64,000 nucleotides of DNA from Chloroflexota bacterium (GTDB lineage: Bacteria; Chloroflexota; Dehalococcoidia; Bin125), in contig VXQZ01000037.1 in assembly GCA_009838735.1 (NCBI GenBank), positions 22,127-86,126 of the forward strand. The letters are read 5' to 3'. The notes under the pieces were generated by a model. The model ran no database searches. It was given only the letters and a program-made list of their open reading frames with translations, and was not told the DNA's origin. Below are positions 35,484 to 43,794 of the stretch, piece after piece. Position 1 is the first letter of the stretch. Each line of letters begins with the position of its first letter. A program made the translations under genes and the position numbers.

Positions 35484-35563
35484 TTGCATGCTGTGCATGG
35501 TCGGCACGGGCCGGCGGCTGTTGCAGCCCGTCCGGTATGTGGGCTGAGGGTCGAGACCATTTC

Positions 35564-35593
35564 GAGATACCCGCGGCAAGCGCGGGTATGACG
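35564..35593. repeat. 30-nt ACCCGCG palindrome, copy 1
   Basis: ATACCCGCG-GCAAG-CGCGGGTAT is a perfect 9-bp hairpin within a 30-base sequence identical to copy 2 at 42326-42355. It lies between the toxin gene and the convergent FMN oxidoreductase, where it could terminate both transcripts. The rest of the 219-bp gap has no recognised feature. Confidence 0.8.
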
Positions 35594-35702
35594 GGTGGGT
35601 GTTCTGGTGCGGTAGAGCGGGGTGGCGCCACGGGTGGTTCCGCTCTCGCGGACGCGATGCAGCTAGGGAAGCGAGTCCCCGATTGAATCGGGAAGGGTCC
35701 AT

Positions 35703-36854
35703 CTAGGCGCCGACGGCGACTTTGATGTTGGCGGGGAGGCGGGAGGTGAAGACTTCGACGGCTTCTCGGACCATTTCTTCGAGGACTTCGGCGGCGGGGC
35801 GGAGCTCGTTGAGGAGGCCGGAGATCTGGCCGGCGGCGTTCATCAGAAGGTCTTCCCGTTCACCCTGTTTGGCCGCCTCGGCGATGTCGGCGATGAGGAG
35901 GCCCTGGAGGCCCATGGGCAGGGCCTGGGTGCCGGAGTCTTCCCAGGCTTCGATTAACTCGTTGGTGATGTTGCGCATCGTCTTGCCCGAGTAGAGGCGG
36001 GTGACGCGGGTGTCCTCGTCGTTGGCGGCGAGGATGCGGCGCTTGCGGAACTCGTCGAGGTTGGCTTCCTGGGTAGGGATGAAGACGGTGCCGCACCAGA
36101 CGCCGACGCAGCCCATGGCGAGCGCGGCGGCGAGTCCGCGGCCGTCGCCGATGCCTCCGGCGGCGATCACGGGTTTGGGTGCGACGGCGTCGAGCACCTG
36201 CGGGAGCAGGGCCATGGTGCCGATCCGGCCGGTGTGGCCGCCGGCCTCGTGACCTTGGGCGACGACGATGTCGGCGTTGCCCTCGTTGACGCGGCGGGCG
36301 TTCTTGACGTTGCCGACGAGCGAGATGACTTTGCCGTTGGCCTCGTGGACCTGGTCGACGAATGGGGCCGGATTGCCCAGGCCTGTTGCCAGGACGGGCA
36401 CCTGCATGCCGGTGATGGTGTCGACCTGATCCTGGGGCGTGAAGCGCGGGGTACGTACGTCGGCGCGCGGGGCCTGGACGTCGGGCAACTCGAGGTTGGC
36501 GCGAATCTCGCCGATGACTTCCTTGTGTTCGCCGGGCAGCAGGTCGCGCGGATCCTTCGGGCGTTCGCGCCCGCTGGGACGACGGGCGACGTTGGAAGGC
36601 ACGAGGATGTCGACGCCGAAGGGGCGGTCGGTGAGGTCCTGGATGCGGCGGATCTGGGCTTCCAGGCGGTCGGGAGGGAAGCCGGCCGCGCCGAGCACCC
36701 CGAGTCCGCCGGCGTTGGAGATGGCAGCCACGAGTTCAGGGCCAGCGATGCCGGCTTGTCCGCCGCCGGTCGTGGGACCCATGCCGGCGAGCGCGATCGG
36801 GTACTCGATGTCCAGCAGGTCGCACATGTCCGTGTGCAGAATGGGACGTGTCAT
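35703..36854 (-). CDS. NAD(P)H-dependent FMN oxidoreductase (nitronate monooxygenase/2-nitropropane dioxygenase family)
   Basis: A 383-residue TIM-barrel flavoprotein: EYPIALAGMGPTTGGG at the N-terminus, ISNAGGLGVLGAAG, the phosphate-binding VVAQGHEAGGHTGRIGTMALLPQVLDAV, and IAAGGIGDGRGLAAALAMG. The catalytic His of nitronate monooxygenases is expected near GHEAGGHTG, which is intact. The family oxidises nitronates or reduces enoyl/nitro substrates. Upstream is about 150 bp of non-coding DNA with no clear promoter. Confidence 0.86.
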   Translation of the reverse strand: MTRPILHTDMCDLLDIEYPIALAGMGPTTGGGQAGIAGPELVAAISNAGGLGVLGAAGFPPDRLEAQIRRIQDLTDRPFGVDILVPSNVARRPSGRERPKDPRDLLPGEHKEVIGEIRANLELPDVQAPRADVRTPRFTPQDQVDTITGMQVPVLATGLGNPAPFVDQVHEANGKVISLVGNVKNARRVNEGNADIVVAQGHEAGGHTGRIGTMALLPQVLDAVAPKPVIAAGGIGDGRGLAAALAMGCVGVWCGTVFIPTQEANLDEFRKRRILAANDEDTRVTRLYSGKTMRNITNELIEAWEDSGTQALPMGLQGLLIADIAEAAKQGEREDLLMNAAGQISGLLNELRPAAEVLEEMVREAVEVFTSRLPANIKVAVGA

Positions 36855-37007
36855 GGTTTACTCACTTGCTCTGTCCGTGCATCGTCGCACACGTTGGTCG
36901 TGAAGTGCGCGACAGGATCGATTGCCGTTTCCTGTGCAAGTCGCATTGTTCTAGTGGTCATGGACGTGGTCAACCGAACGGGACACAAACGCCAGTACCA
37001 TGAGCGC

Positions 37008-37256
37008 ATGCCGGACGTGATGAATCTTCGAGGCCTTAACAGCCAGCTAGCGGCCATTTTGACGTCGCTCTCACGTCTGACCATGGGTGTGGGCGGGCGG
37101 TTTGCCGCTCGACTGCGAAAGCCATTGCTGATCGTGATCGGCGGCGTCGTTCTGCTGATGTTGCTGATCGTGATATTGCAATCGGGCCTGGGCGTCGACA
37201 ACGACGTGACGATCACCGACAGTCATCGACCGGAAATCGTCGGCGGGGGCGAGTAG
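37008..37256 (+). CDS. Hypothetical small membrane protein
   Basis: An 82-residue protein with a single strong transmembrane helix (LLIVIGGVVLLMLLIVILQSGLG) preceded by a basic region (RFAARLRKP) and followed by an acidic tail (DNDVTITDSHRPEIVGGGE). The topology is probably N-in. The start could instead be the in-frame ATG at 36960. No relatives are recognisable by eye. It opens a cluster of small genes leading to a ferredoxin and a LysR regulator. Confidence 0.45.
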   Translation: MPDVMNLRGLNSQLAAILTSLSRLTMGVGGRFAARLRKPLLIVIGGVVLLMLLIVILQSGLGVDNDVTITDSHRPEIVGGGE

Positions 37257-37291
37257 ACCGCCTGCCGAACGTGAAGGGAACTGCTCTGACC

Positions 37292-37660
37292 ATGTCGAGA
37301 CCGAGCGAAGCGCTGATGAATGAGGCGGGGGAGTGGATCGCCGAGCAGCTGTCCGAAGAGGGGCTGATGGTGACGAGCGGTTTCGTCGATCTGGTGCTGG
37401 ACATGGAATGGACATCGATTGAAGAGGGCGTCGACCCCGAAGCGCGGGCGTTGGTAGTTGACTCGGTGATGCAGAAGATGACGGAGGAGAACGTCCAGGT
37501 GGGTCCGCCGCCGGAGACGCTGTCGACGGACGGCATCGATACGTCTCAGATTCGTCCGGTGCCCAGACAGTTCGTGGAGCAGGTGTTGAGCTGGGAAGAC
37601 GATTTTCTTGGATTCGCCGCTGTTCGGCGGTCGGATTATGCGTCGGACGTGCCGGGGTGA
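37292..37660 (+). CDS. Hypothetical acidic protein
   Basis: A 122-residue acidic protein (MSRPSEALMNEAGEWIAEQLSEEGLMVTSGFVDLVLDMEWTSIEEGVDP). No domain is recognised. The first ATG is at 37292, and an in-frame GTG lies at 37271. The stop is 5 bases from the next start, so it is co-transcribed with the 2Fe-2S ferredoxin gene. It could be a partner of the redox system, but nothing in the sequence shows it. Confidence 0.6.
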   Translation: MSRPSEALMNEAGEWIAEQLSEEGLMVTSGFVDLVLDMEWTSIEEGVDPEARALVVDSVMQKMTEENVQVGPPPETLSTDGIDTSQIRPVPRQFVEQVLSWEDDFLGFAAVRRSDYASDVPG

Positions 37661-37664
37661 TGTG

Positions 37665-37985
37665 ATGTTTGGTCAGCGCCACACCGTCACGATTGAGCCG
37701 TCGGGGCTGACGGTTGAAGTGCCGGATGGTGAGCGGCTGATGCAGGCGGCGCGCGACGCGGGATTCTGGTGGCCGAACCAATGCAACATGGAATGCCGAT
37801 GTGCCGGGTGCTTCGTTACCGTCGTGTCGGGGACGGAGCACCTGTCGGAGATGGGACGGGCCGAGGAGGAGGCGCTGCTCAATCAGCGAGGGCGGCGCGC
37901 GCTTGAGGATCCGGTTCGCCTGGCATGCCAATTGGGCGTGTACGGCGATGTGACGGTTCGTAAGACCGGAGTTCGCTCGGGCTAA
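37665..37985 (+). CDS. 2Fe-2S ferredoxin (adrenodoxin/putidaredoxin-like ligand spacing)
   Basis: A 106-residue ferredoxin: HTVTIEPSGLTVEVPDGERLMQAARDAGFWWPNQCNMECRCAGC. Cluster ligands fit C-x5-C-x2-C (Cys in QC, RC and GC) and a fourth Cys in RLACQLGV. The extra Cys in MEC is not part of that set. It carries electrons to oxygenases or reductases; none is adjacent. GGGG before the ATG serves as ribosome-binding site; the ORF track begins earlier at 37608, before family similarity. Confidence 0.85.
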   Translation: MFGQRHTVTIEPSGLTVEVPDGERLMQAARDAGFWWPNQCNMECRCAGCFVTVVSGTEHLSEMGRAEEEALLNQRGRRALEDPVRLACQLGVYGDVTVRKTGVRSG

Positions 37986-38006
37986 TCGGCGGCGGGAGGC
38001 AGCGCC

Positions 38007-38987
38007 ATGCAGGGCATCCACGGGATTGATCTGGCCAGACTGGAGGCGTTCGTCGAGGTTTCGGCGGCGCGGTCCTTCTCCCGGGCTGCTGAACGCTTAA
38101 ATCTGACGCAGCCGACGGTGTCCGCGCGGATTGCTCAGATGGAGGCGCAGCTGGGCGTCGGCCTGTTCGAACGACTTGGGCGTCGTGTGCGCCTGACCGA
38201 CGCCGGTCGGGCCCTGCTGCCTCACGCTCAGCGGACGCTGCAGGCGGCTCGTGACGCGGCTGAAGCGGTGCATGCGCTGCGAGCGGGCGGCGGCGGCAGC
38301 CTGGTCATCGGGACGGCGCCGACCGTCGGGACGTACGTGTTGCCCGGCCTGCTGCAGCGCTACGCGGCGGCGCAGCCCAATGTGGAGATTTCGATCCGCA
38401 CCGGACGCAGCCAGGAAGTGTCGCAGATGGTGCTGGACGATGAGGTCCAGATTGGGTTCGAGCGGGAGCTCGGGCACGCGGAGATCGAATCGGTGCCGCT
38501 CTACGAGGACGACATTGTCTTGCTCGCCAGCCGGACGCATCCGCTGGCGGTGCAGGGGATCGCGACTCCGGCGGAGATTGCCAACGAGGCGGTGATCTTC
38601 TTCGATACCGGCAGCAGCTATCACTCAATCAGCCAGGCCGTGTTCCACAACTCGGGAGTTGCGCCCAGACACTCCATCGATGTCGACAGCCTGGAGATGG
38701 CGAAGCGGCTCGTGCTGCGGGGTCTGGGGCTTGCGTTCCTGCCCAAGGTTGCGGTCGAAGAGGATCTCAAGCGGGGTGAACTGGCGCCGATCGATATCGA
38801 GTCGGCGATGCCGATCCGGCGCAGCATCGCTGTGATCCGGCGGCGTCGACGCTCGTTGAGCGACGCGGCGCTGTCGTTTCTGAGCCTGGTTGGTCACGTG
38901 TTCAACGTCGAGGTGATGCCCGACGTCGGCCAGCCGGGGCGGGGTCTGAGCCGGCGGTTGCCGGCCGCTCCTTACTCGGCGGGCTGA
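38007..38987 (+). CDS. LysR-family transcriptional regulator
   Basis: A 326-residue regulator with an N-terminal winged helix-turn-helix (LARLEAFVEVSAARSFSRAAERLNLTQPTVSARIAQMEAQLGVGLFERLGRRVRLTDAGRALL) and a C-terminal periplasmic-binding-fold effector domain. It probably acts as a tetramer on nearby genes; the ligand is unknown. It lies after the ferredoxin on the same strand and ends overlapping the endonuclease IV gene by 16 bases in convergent orientation. Confidence 0.92.
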   Translation: MQGIHGIDLARLEAFVEVSAARSFSRAAERLNLTQPTVSARIAQMEAQLGVGLFERLGRRVRLTDAGRALLPHAQRTLQAARDAAEAVHALRAGGGGSLVIGTAPTVGTYVLPGLLQRYAAAQPNVEISIRTGRSQEVSQMVLDDEVQIGFERELGHAEIESVPLYEDDIVLLASRTHPLAVQGIATPAEIANEAVIFFDTGSSYHSISQAVFHNSGVAPRHSIDVDSLEMAKRLVLRGLGLAFLPKVAVEEDLKRGELAPIDIESAMPIRRSIAVIRRRRRSLSDAALSFLSLVGHVFNVEVMPDVGQPGRGLSRRLPAAPYSAG

Positions 38988-39859
38988 GGGACTTCCGGTA
39001 CGTCGGAGTCATCGCGCAAAGCTTTGAGCATGTCGACGTCGGCCTTGCCGGGTCCGCCGCCTTCATAGCCGGGGACTTCGAGCAGCCAGGCGGCTTTGCG
39101 CAGGAGTCGATTCCTGACCATGCGGCGGAAGGCTTTGATCCCGATGCTGCCCTGGCCGATATTCTCGTGGCGATCTTTGCCCGAGCCGAGTTCGGTCTTG
39201 GAGTCGTTGGCATGGATCGCGGCCAAGTTGTCGGCGCCGAGCTCGCGCTGGAATTCGTCGACGGTTTCCTTGAGCCCCGCGATCGTGGCGACGTTGTAGC
39301 CAGCGGCGTGGGCGTGGCAGGTGTCGAGGCAGATGCGTACACGGGGGTTGTCGACGGCGTTCATAATCGCCGAGATCTCGGAGAAGACGGAGCCGACGGA
39401 TCGGCCGGCGCCGGCGTTGTTTTCGATCAGCAAGAGCGCGTCGTCGGGGGTTCGATCGAGCGCTTCCGCCATGGAAGCGGCGATCCTGGGCAGGGCGTGG
39501 TCGAATCCCGAGCCCATGTGGGAACCGACGTGGAAGATGACGCCGTCGGCGCCGATTCTTGCGGCCAGGTCGAGCTCGGCGGTCAAGGTATCGGTGGATT
39601 TGCGCAGCAGCTCGTCGTCGGGCGATGCGAGATTGATCAGATAGACGGCGTGGATGAACGAGGACTTCAGCTTCGCCTGCTTGAACTTCGCGCGGTATGA
39701 CTCGGTGTCTTCGTCGGGATGATGTTTGCGGCGCCACATCTGCGGCGCGGCGCCGAAGATCTGGAATGACTCGGCGCCTACTTCGACCGCTCGGTCAACC
39801 GCCTTGTCGATCCCGCCCGCGGAGGAGACGTGAGCGCCGAGGCTTGGAGTCCGCGCCAC
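38972..39859 (-). CDS. nfo: Endonuclease IV (AP endonuclease)
   Basis: A 295-residue zinc-dependent AP endonuclease for base-excision repair. Motifs include LGAHVSSAGGIDKAVDRA, FHVGSH, IENNAGAG, LDTCHAHAAGY, IHANDSK and GQGSIG. All expected tri-zinc histidines and acids are visible. GTG start. The stop overlaps the LysR gene tail by 16 bases; the start is 2 bases from the HMA gene stop on the same strand. Confidence 0.93.
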   Translation of the reverse strand: MARTPSLGAHVSSAGGIDKAVDRAVEVGAESFQIFGAAPQMWRRKHHPDEDTESYRAKFKQAKLKSSFIHAVYLINLASPDDELLRKSTDTLTAELDLAARIGADGVIFHVGSHMGSGFDHALPRIAASMAEALDRTPDDALLLIENNAGAGRSVGSVFSEISAIMNAVDNPRVRICLDTCHAHAAGYNVATIAGLKETVDEFQRELGADNLAAIHANDSKTELGSGKDRHENIGQGSIGIKAFRRMVRNRLLRKAAWLLEVPGYEGGGPGKADVDMLKALRDDSDVPEVPQPAE

Positions 39860-39861
39860 GA

Positions 39862-40170
39862 CTAGAGTCCGACGGCGCGGGCCGTGCGTTCAGCGGCTCG
39901 GCGCAGCGGCTTGGCGTAGGCAGCGTCGAGGACTGCCTGTCGGAGATCTTCCTCATCGACGGGAGCGCTCAGACGGACCGTTGCCGTCGCGGATTCCAGG
40001 TCGCAGGAGGCAGACTCAACTGAGTCGAGTCGATTGAGCGAGTTGGTCACCCTGTTGGCGCAAACCCCGCAGAAGAGGCCTTCGATCTGCAGCGTGGCTG
40101 CGTCATCATCCAGCGCGGTCACGCTGGAATCGGGGGCTCGGAGCAACCGGCGGGGCTTGATCCAGGGCAT
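39862..40170 (-). CDS. Heavy-metal-associated (HMA) domain protein
   Basis: A 102-residue protein with an HMA-like ferredoxin fold: TLQIEGLFCGVCANRVTNSLNRLDSVESASCDLESATATVRLSAP. The metal-binding loop is CGVC (CxxC). It is probably a soluble copper/zinc chaperone or regulator. A 20-residue N-terminal extension (MPWIKPRRLLRAPDSSV) precedes the fold. It is co-transcribed with nfo and the acyl-CoA synthetase, and no metal transporter is adjacent. Confidence 0.78.
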   Translation of the reverse strand: MPWIKPRRLLRAPDSSVTALDDDAATLQIEGLFCGVCANRVTNSLNRLDSVESASCDLESATATVRLSAPVDEEDLRQAVLDAAYAKPLRRAAERTARAVGL

Positions 40171-40179
40171 GTCGATAGC

Positions 40180-41631
40180 CTACCGATTCTTCCAGTCGAG
40201 GTATCGGCGCACGGCGCGGGCGCAGGATTCGATGCTGTGATAGCAAGCGATGCCACGCTCATTGAGGCGGCGTTGGAGGTCAAGACCTCTCTCGAAGCCG
40301 ACGTTGGTGCGGGGCTGACGGATGACGACGGCGAGCGGCTTGCTCAGCTTGGGGGCGACGTTGGCGAGGTCGTTTGCCATCCGCTCGGCGAAGTTGTCGC
40401 GGCGGGAGCTCGGGCCGCCGCTGTCGGCTCCGGTGTGGACCATGAGCCAGTCGATGTTCGGATCGTCGGCGACCGCGGTCAGGGCGGTCTCGATCTTGTC
40501 GCCCTCGAACATGAAGCCGGCGTCGAGCGGGTTGCGAATCGAGGTTCCGGCAACCGGTGTGAACTCGCGCAGAACGTTCTGCGTCTTCTCTGAGAACCAG
40601 GGGACGGGAATGTCGTTGCGGTCGCAGATGTCGGCGGCGAGGACCGAGACCCCACCGCCGCCGCCGAGCACGGCGCAGCGTGGGCCGCTGACGCTCGGCA
40701 GGCGTTCGATTGTGACGGCGAGATCGAGCAGTTCCTCGACGCTGTTGGCGGGAATGAATCCGGCCTGACGCTGAACCGCGTTCCAGATCTGGGCGGATCC
40801 GGCCAGTGAACCGGTGTGGGAAGAGGCGGCGCGCGAGCCGGCTTCGGTCAGTCCGCCCTTGAGCACGACCAGCGGTTTGCGAGCAGTGGCCATGTCGCGG
40901 GCTACGCGCAGAAAGTCGCGTCCGTTGCGAATGCCTTCGAGGTAGGCGAGGACGATGTCGGTGTCGGGATCGTGGGCGAGGAACTCGAGGAAATCGGCCT
41001 CATTGAGATCGGAGGCGTTGCCAAACGAGGCGACGTTGGAGAAGTTGATGCCTCGGCGGACGCCTTCGCCGACCACCTCGGAGGCGTTCATGCCTGATTG
41101 CGAGAGCATGCCGACGCGTCCGGGCGTGGTGGAGCCCTCTTCCATCCAGGAGACGCCGCCACGGGTTGAATGGACGCCCATGCAGTTCGGGCCGATCATG
41201 CGGATGCCGGCTTCATGCAGCCTGCGCAATACCTCGGTTTCGAGGTCGGCGCGCTCGGTGCTGCCGGTTTCGCCGAATCCTGCCGTGAACAGGTGGACGA
41301 CTTTGACGCCCTTGGCGATCGCATCATCGATCAGTCCGAGAATCGCGGAGGCGGGAACGGCGGAGATCAGCGACTCGACGGTACCGGGCACGTCAGCCAG
41401 GGACTGGTAGAGGGGCGTCCCGTCGGGGAGTTCGCCGCCGCGCGGGTTGAGGCAGTAGACCTGCGGTACGCGGTCGAGATTGCGGATGCCGCGGAGGAAC
41501 ATCTGCCCGCCGCCCCAACCGGTGGTGCGAGGTGAAACCCCGGCGATCGCGACGGAGCCAGGCGCAAACGCGGTTCGCAATGCGGTCTGAGCGTCGGCTT
41601 GCGGCTCGGATTCCGAAGGAACAAAGGTCAT
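40180..41631 (-). CDS. NDP-forming acyl-CoA synthetase, alpha-type subunit, paralogue
   Basis: A 483-residue paralogue of the protein at 1456 with the same architecture: VAIAGVSPR, IGPNCMG and SSHTGSLAGSAQ (the phosphohistidine loop). It lacks an ATP-grasp domain, so it needs another subunit. Acyl substrate unknown. It heads a minus-strand run with the HMA and nfo genes (gaps of only a few bases). Confidence 0.85.
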   Translation of the reverse strand: MTFVPSESEPQADAQTALRTAFAPGSVAIAGVSPRTTGWGGGQMFLRGIRNLDRVPQVYCLNPRGGELPDGTPLYQSLADVPGTVESLISAVPASAILGLIDDAIAKGVKVVHLFTAGFGETGSTERADLETEVLRRLHEAGIRMIGPNCMGVHSTRGGVSWMEEGSTTPGRVGMLSQSGMNASEVVGEGVRRGINFSNVASFGNASDLNEADFLEFLAHDPDTDIVLAYLEGIRNGRDFLRVARDMATARKPLVVLKGGLTEAGSRAASSHTGSLAGSAQIWNAVQRQAGFIPANSVEELLDLAVTIERLPSVSGPRCAVLGGGGGVSVLAADICDRNDIPVPWFSEKTQNVLREFTPVAGTSIRNPLDAGFMFEGDKIETALTAVADDPNIDWLMVHTGADSGGPSSRRDNFAERMANDLANVAPKLSKPLAVVIRQPRTNVGFERGLDLQRRLNERGIACYHSIESCARAVRRYLDWKNR

Positions 41632-41680
41632 GTCGGGCCTTCCCAGTGGGCGCGCGAGTAGCGTATCAAGCGAGGTGCTG

Positions 41681-42313
41681 ATGTCCGAAATCGTCGTTCC
41701 TTCGAGACTTGGACCGATCGGTGCGAAGTGGCATCGGCCGTCGCGCGAAGTGTCACGCGGCGCGGTGTTGTGCGTCGGCGGGTTTGACGGTGGCTTTGAC
41801 GGTCCGGCTGAGGGGATCTACGGCGACCTTGGGGAGGCCATGCCGGAGCTTGGGATTGGCGTGCTGAGGTTGGACTTTCGGGTCAAGACGTCGCCAGGAC
41901 CGATCGACGACGGGACCCTCGACGTACTGGCCGGGATCGACTGGCTGATTGAGCAAGGAATGGAACGGGTGGCGCTGATCGGTCATTCCTACGGCGGAGC
42001 AATCGTCGTCCGGGCGGCACATCGATCGGAGGCGGTAGCCGGGACGTGCGCGCTGTCGACACAGACGATGGGGATTGAGCCGGATGAGGTGAAGGCGCTG
42101 GCACCGCGTCCGCTCCTGCTGATTCATGGCGGCGCGGATTGGCGGCTGCCGCCCCGATTGTCCGAATGGGTGTACTCGCTGGCTGGCGAGGGTCGTGAAT
42201 TGCACATCCTCGACGGTGCGACGCACTCCCTGCGTCAGCGTCGGGATGATCTGTGGGTGTTGCTGTTGGACTGGATCGATCGGGTGTTGCTCGTCACCGA
42301 ACTTGAGCGATGA
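41681..42313 (+). CDS. Alpha/beta hydrolase
   Basis: A 210-residue hydrolase: AVLCVGGFDGGFDGPAEG, nucleophile elbow GHSYGG, and a His in ILDGATHSLRQ. I chose the ATG at 41681 (MSEIVV), five bases after GAGGTG; the longer frame from 41630 overlaps the divergent gene. A catalytic Asp is plausible in LIHGGADWRLP. Typical of small serine esterases or dienelactone-type hydrolases; the substrate is unknown. A 30-nt palindrome lies 12 bases after the stop. Confidence 0.75.
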   Translation: MSEIVVPSRLGPIGAKWHRPSREVSRGAVLCVGGFDGGFDGPAEGIYGDLGEAMPELGIGVLRLDFRVKTSPGPIDDGTLDVLAGIDWLIEQGMERVALIGHSYGGAIVVRAAHRSEAVAGTCALSTQTMGIEPDEVKALAPRPLLLIHGGADWRLPPRLSEWVYSLAGEGRELHILDGATHSLRQRRDDLWVLLLDWIDRVLLVTELER

Positions 42314-42325
42314 ACCGAGCTTTGC

Positions 42326-42355
42326 GAGATACCCGCGGCAAGCGCGGGTATGACG
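42326..42355. repeat. 30-nt ACCCGCG palindrome, copy 2
   Basis: Identical to copy 1 at 35564-35593 over 30 bases, with the same 9-bp stem and 5-nt loop. It lies in the 51-bp gap between the convergent alpha/beta hydrolase and amidase genes, again suggesting bidirectional termination. Confidence 0.8.
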
Positions 42356-42364
42356 AATCTCGGA

Positions 42365-43753
42365 TCAGATCGGCGGACGCTGCCAGCCGCCGAGGTCGTT
42401 CTCCAGAGCCGCCGCCAGTGCCAGGGTGACATCCTCTCGCCAGGGGTGGGCGAGGACCTGGATACCGATCGGCAGGCCATCGCTGGATTCGCCGCAGCGG
42501 AGGGCGGTACCGGGCCAGCCGGCGATGTTGTAGGGGCCGGTGTAGAACATGGTGCGCAGCTCTTTGCTGAAGGTCTGGCCATGTTCCGGGGCCGCGCGGG
42601 CGGCAACCGGCGCGACGATGGCGTCGTAGGGCTGGATGAACTGGAGCATCTCGCTGCGGAAGCGGTCCTGGTATTCGAGCGACTCGGTGAACACGTCGGT
42701 GTCGGTTGGCTCGATCAGGTCGAATCCCTTCTTGAGGAACTCGGACTCCTCGGTTGTGCCCCATTTGTTGAGCATGCGCTGAACCCAGCCTCGGCCGTCG
42801 CCGCCGCCGACGCGCGGCCAGAGATCGACGTACTCCGCCAAGGGAGGCGGGGTGTCGTGGGCGACTGAGGAAACCCGCTCTGCGAGGGCGGTGACTGCGG
42901 CGTCGAGGACGGCACGGGTGTCTTCGTCGGGCTCGAGATAGCCGTCTACATCTGAGTACCAGGCGATGTTGAGGCTGCTGAGGTCGACGTCGTCCGGGTT
43001 GCGCAGCGGGACCGGATGGATGAACGGGTCGACGCCGTCGGGACCGGAGATGATCGGCAGCGACAGGACGAGGTCGTCCACGTAGCGGCACATGGGACCG
43101 ATCGTGGTCCAGGCGTCGAGCGCGCCCATCCCCCAGGGCACGATGTGCCCGGTGCGAGGCACGCGTCCGGCCGTGGGCTTGATCCCGCAGATGCCGCTGA
43201 AGTGTGATGGTAGGCGGATGCTACCGCCGGTGTCGCTGCCCAGGTCAAGCGGCGAACCGCCTGCCGAGACAATCGCCGCCGCACCCCCGCTGGAACCGCC
43301 GGGCGTGCGCTCGGGATTGAACGGATTGCGGGTCCGTCCGTAGATCAGATTGTCGGTCTCGCCGGCGAGGGTCAGCTCGGGCGTGTTGGTCTTGCCCATC
43401 AAGATGGCGCCGGCGGCGCGCAGGCGGGCCGTGACTGTGGAGTCCGCCTCAGGCACGAATTCCTTGCGGCCCAGCGTGCCTCCGGTCGAGATTACGCCCT
43501 CGGTGTCGTGCGAATCCTTGAGCGTGATCGGGACGCCATGCAGCGGACCCAGTTCGTCGCCGCGGGCAATGGCAGCATCTGCCTCTGCCGCCTCGGTGCG
43601 GGCACGATCGGCGCAGAGGTGGACGACGGCGTTCAGCGTCGGATTGACCTCGTCGATCCGGGCGAGGTGCGCTTCAAGCACTTCCGAGGCTGAGACCTCG
43701 CGCTCGCGGATGGCTTGGGAGATTTCGGTGAGGGAAGAGAAGGTGTCGACCAT
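42365..43753 (-). CDS. Amidase signature-family enzyme
   Basis: A 462-residue amidase with the Ser-cisSer-Lys triad: Lys in PITLKDSHDTEG, GGSSGGAAA (glycine-serine region) and GSDTGGSIRLPSHFSGICGIKPTAGR. It hydrolyses an amide to acid and ammonia, or could be GatA-like, but the rest of the Gat complex is absent and the C-terminal half differs. It precedes a crotonase gene on the same strand. Confidence 0.87.
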   Translation of the reverse strand: MVDTFSSLTEISQAIREREVSASEVLEAHLARIDEVNPTLNAVVHLCADRARTEAAEADAAIARGDELGPLHGVPITLKDSHDTEGVISTGGTLGRKEFVPEADSTVTARLRAAGAILMGKTNTPELTLAGETDNLIYGRTRNPFNPERTPGGSSGGAAAIVSAGGSPLDLGSDTGGSIRLPSHFSGICGIKPTAGRVPRTGHIVPWGMGALDAWTTIGPMCRYVDDLVLSLPIISGPDGVDPFIHPVPLRNPDDVDLSSLNIAWYSDVDGYLEPDEDTRAVLDAAVTALAERVSSVAHDTPPPLAEYVDLWPRVGGGDGRGWVQRMLNKWGTTEESEFLKKGFDLIEPTDTDVFTESLEYQDRFRSEMLQFIQPYDAIVAPVAARAAPEHGQTFSKELRTMFYTGPYNIAGWPGTALRCGESSDGLPIGIQVLAHPWREDVTLALAAALENDLGGWQRPPI

Positions 43754-43794
43754 CGGGCGCCTCCGGGCGATTGCCGCAAGACGCCTCCGGCGCG

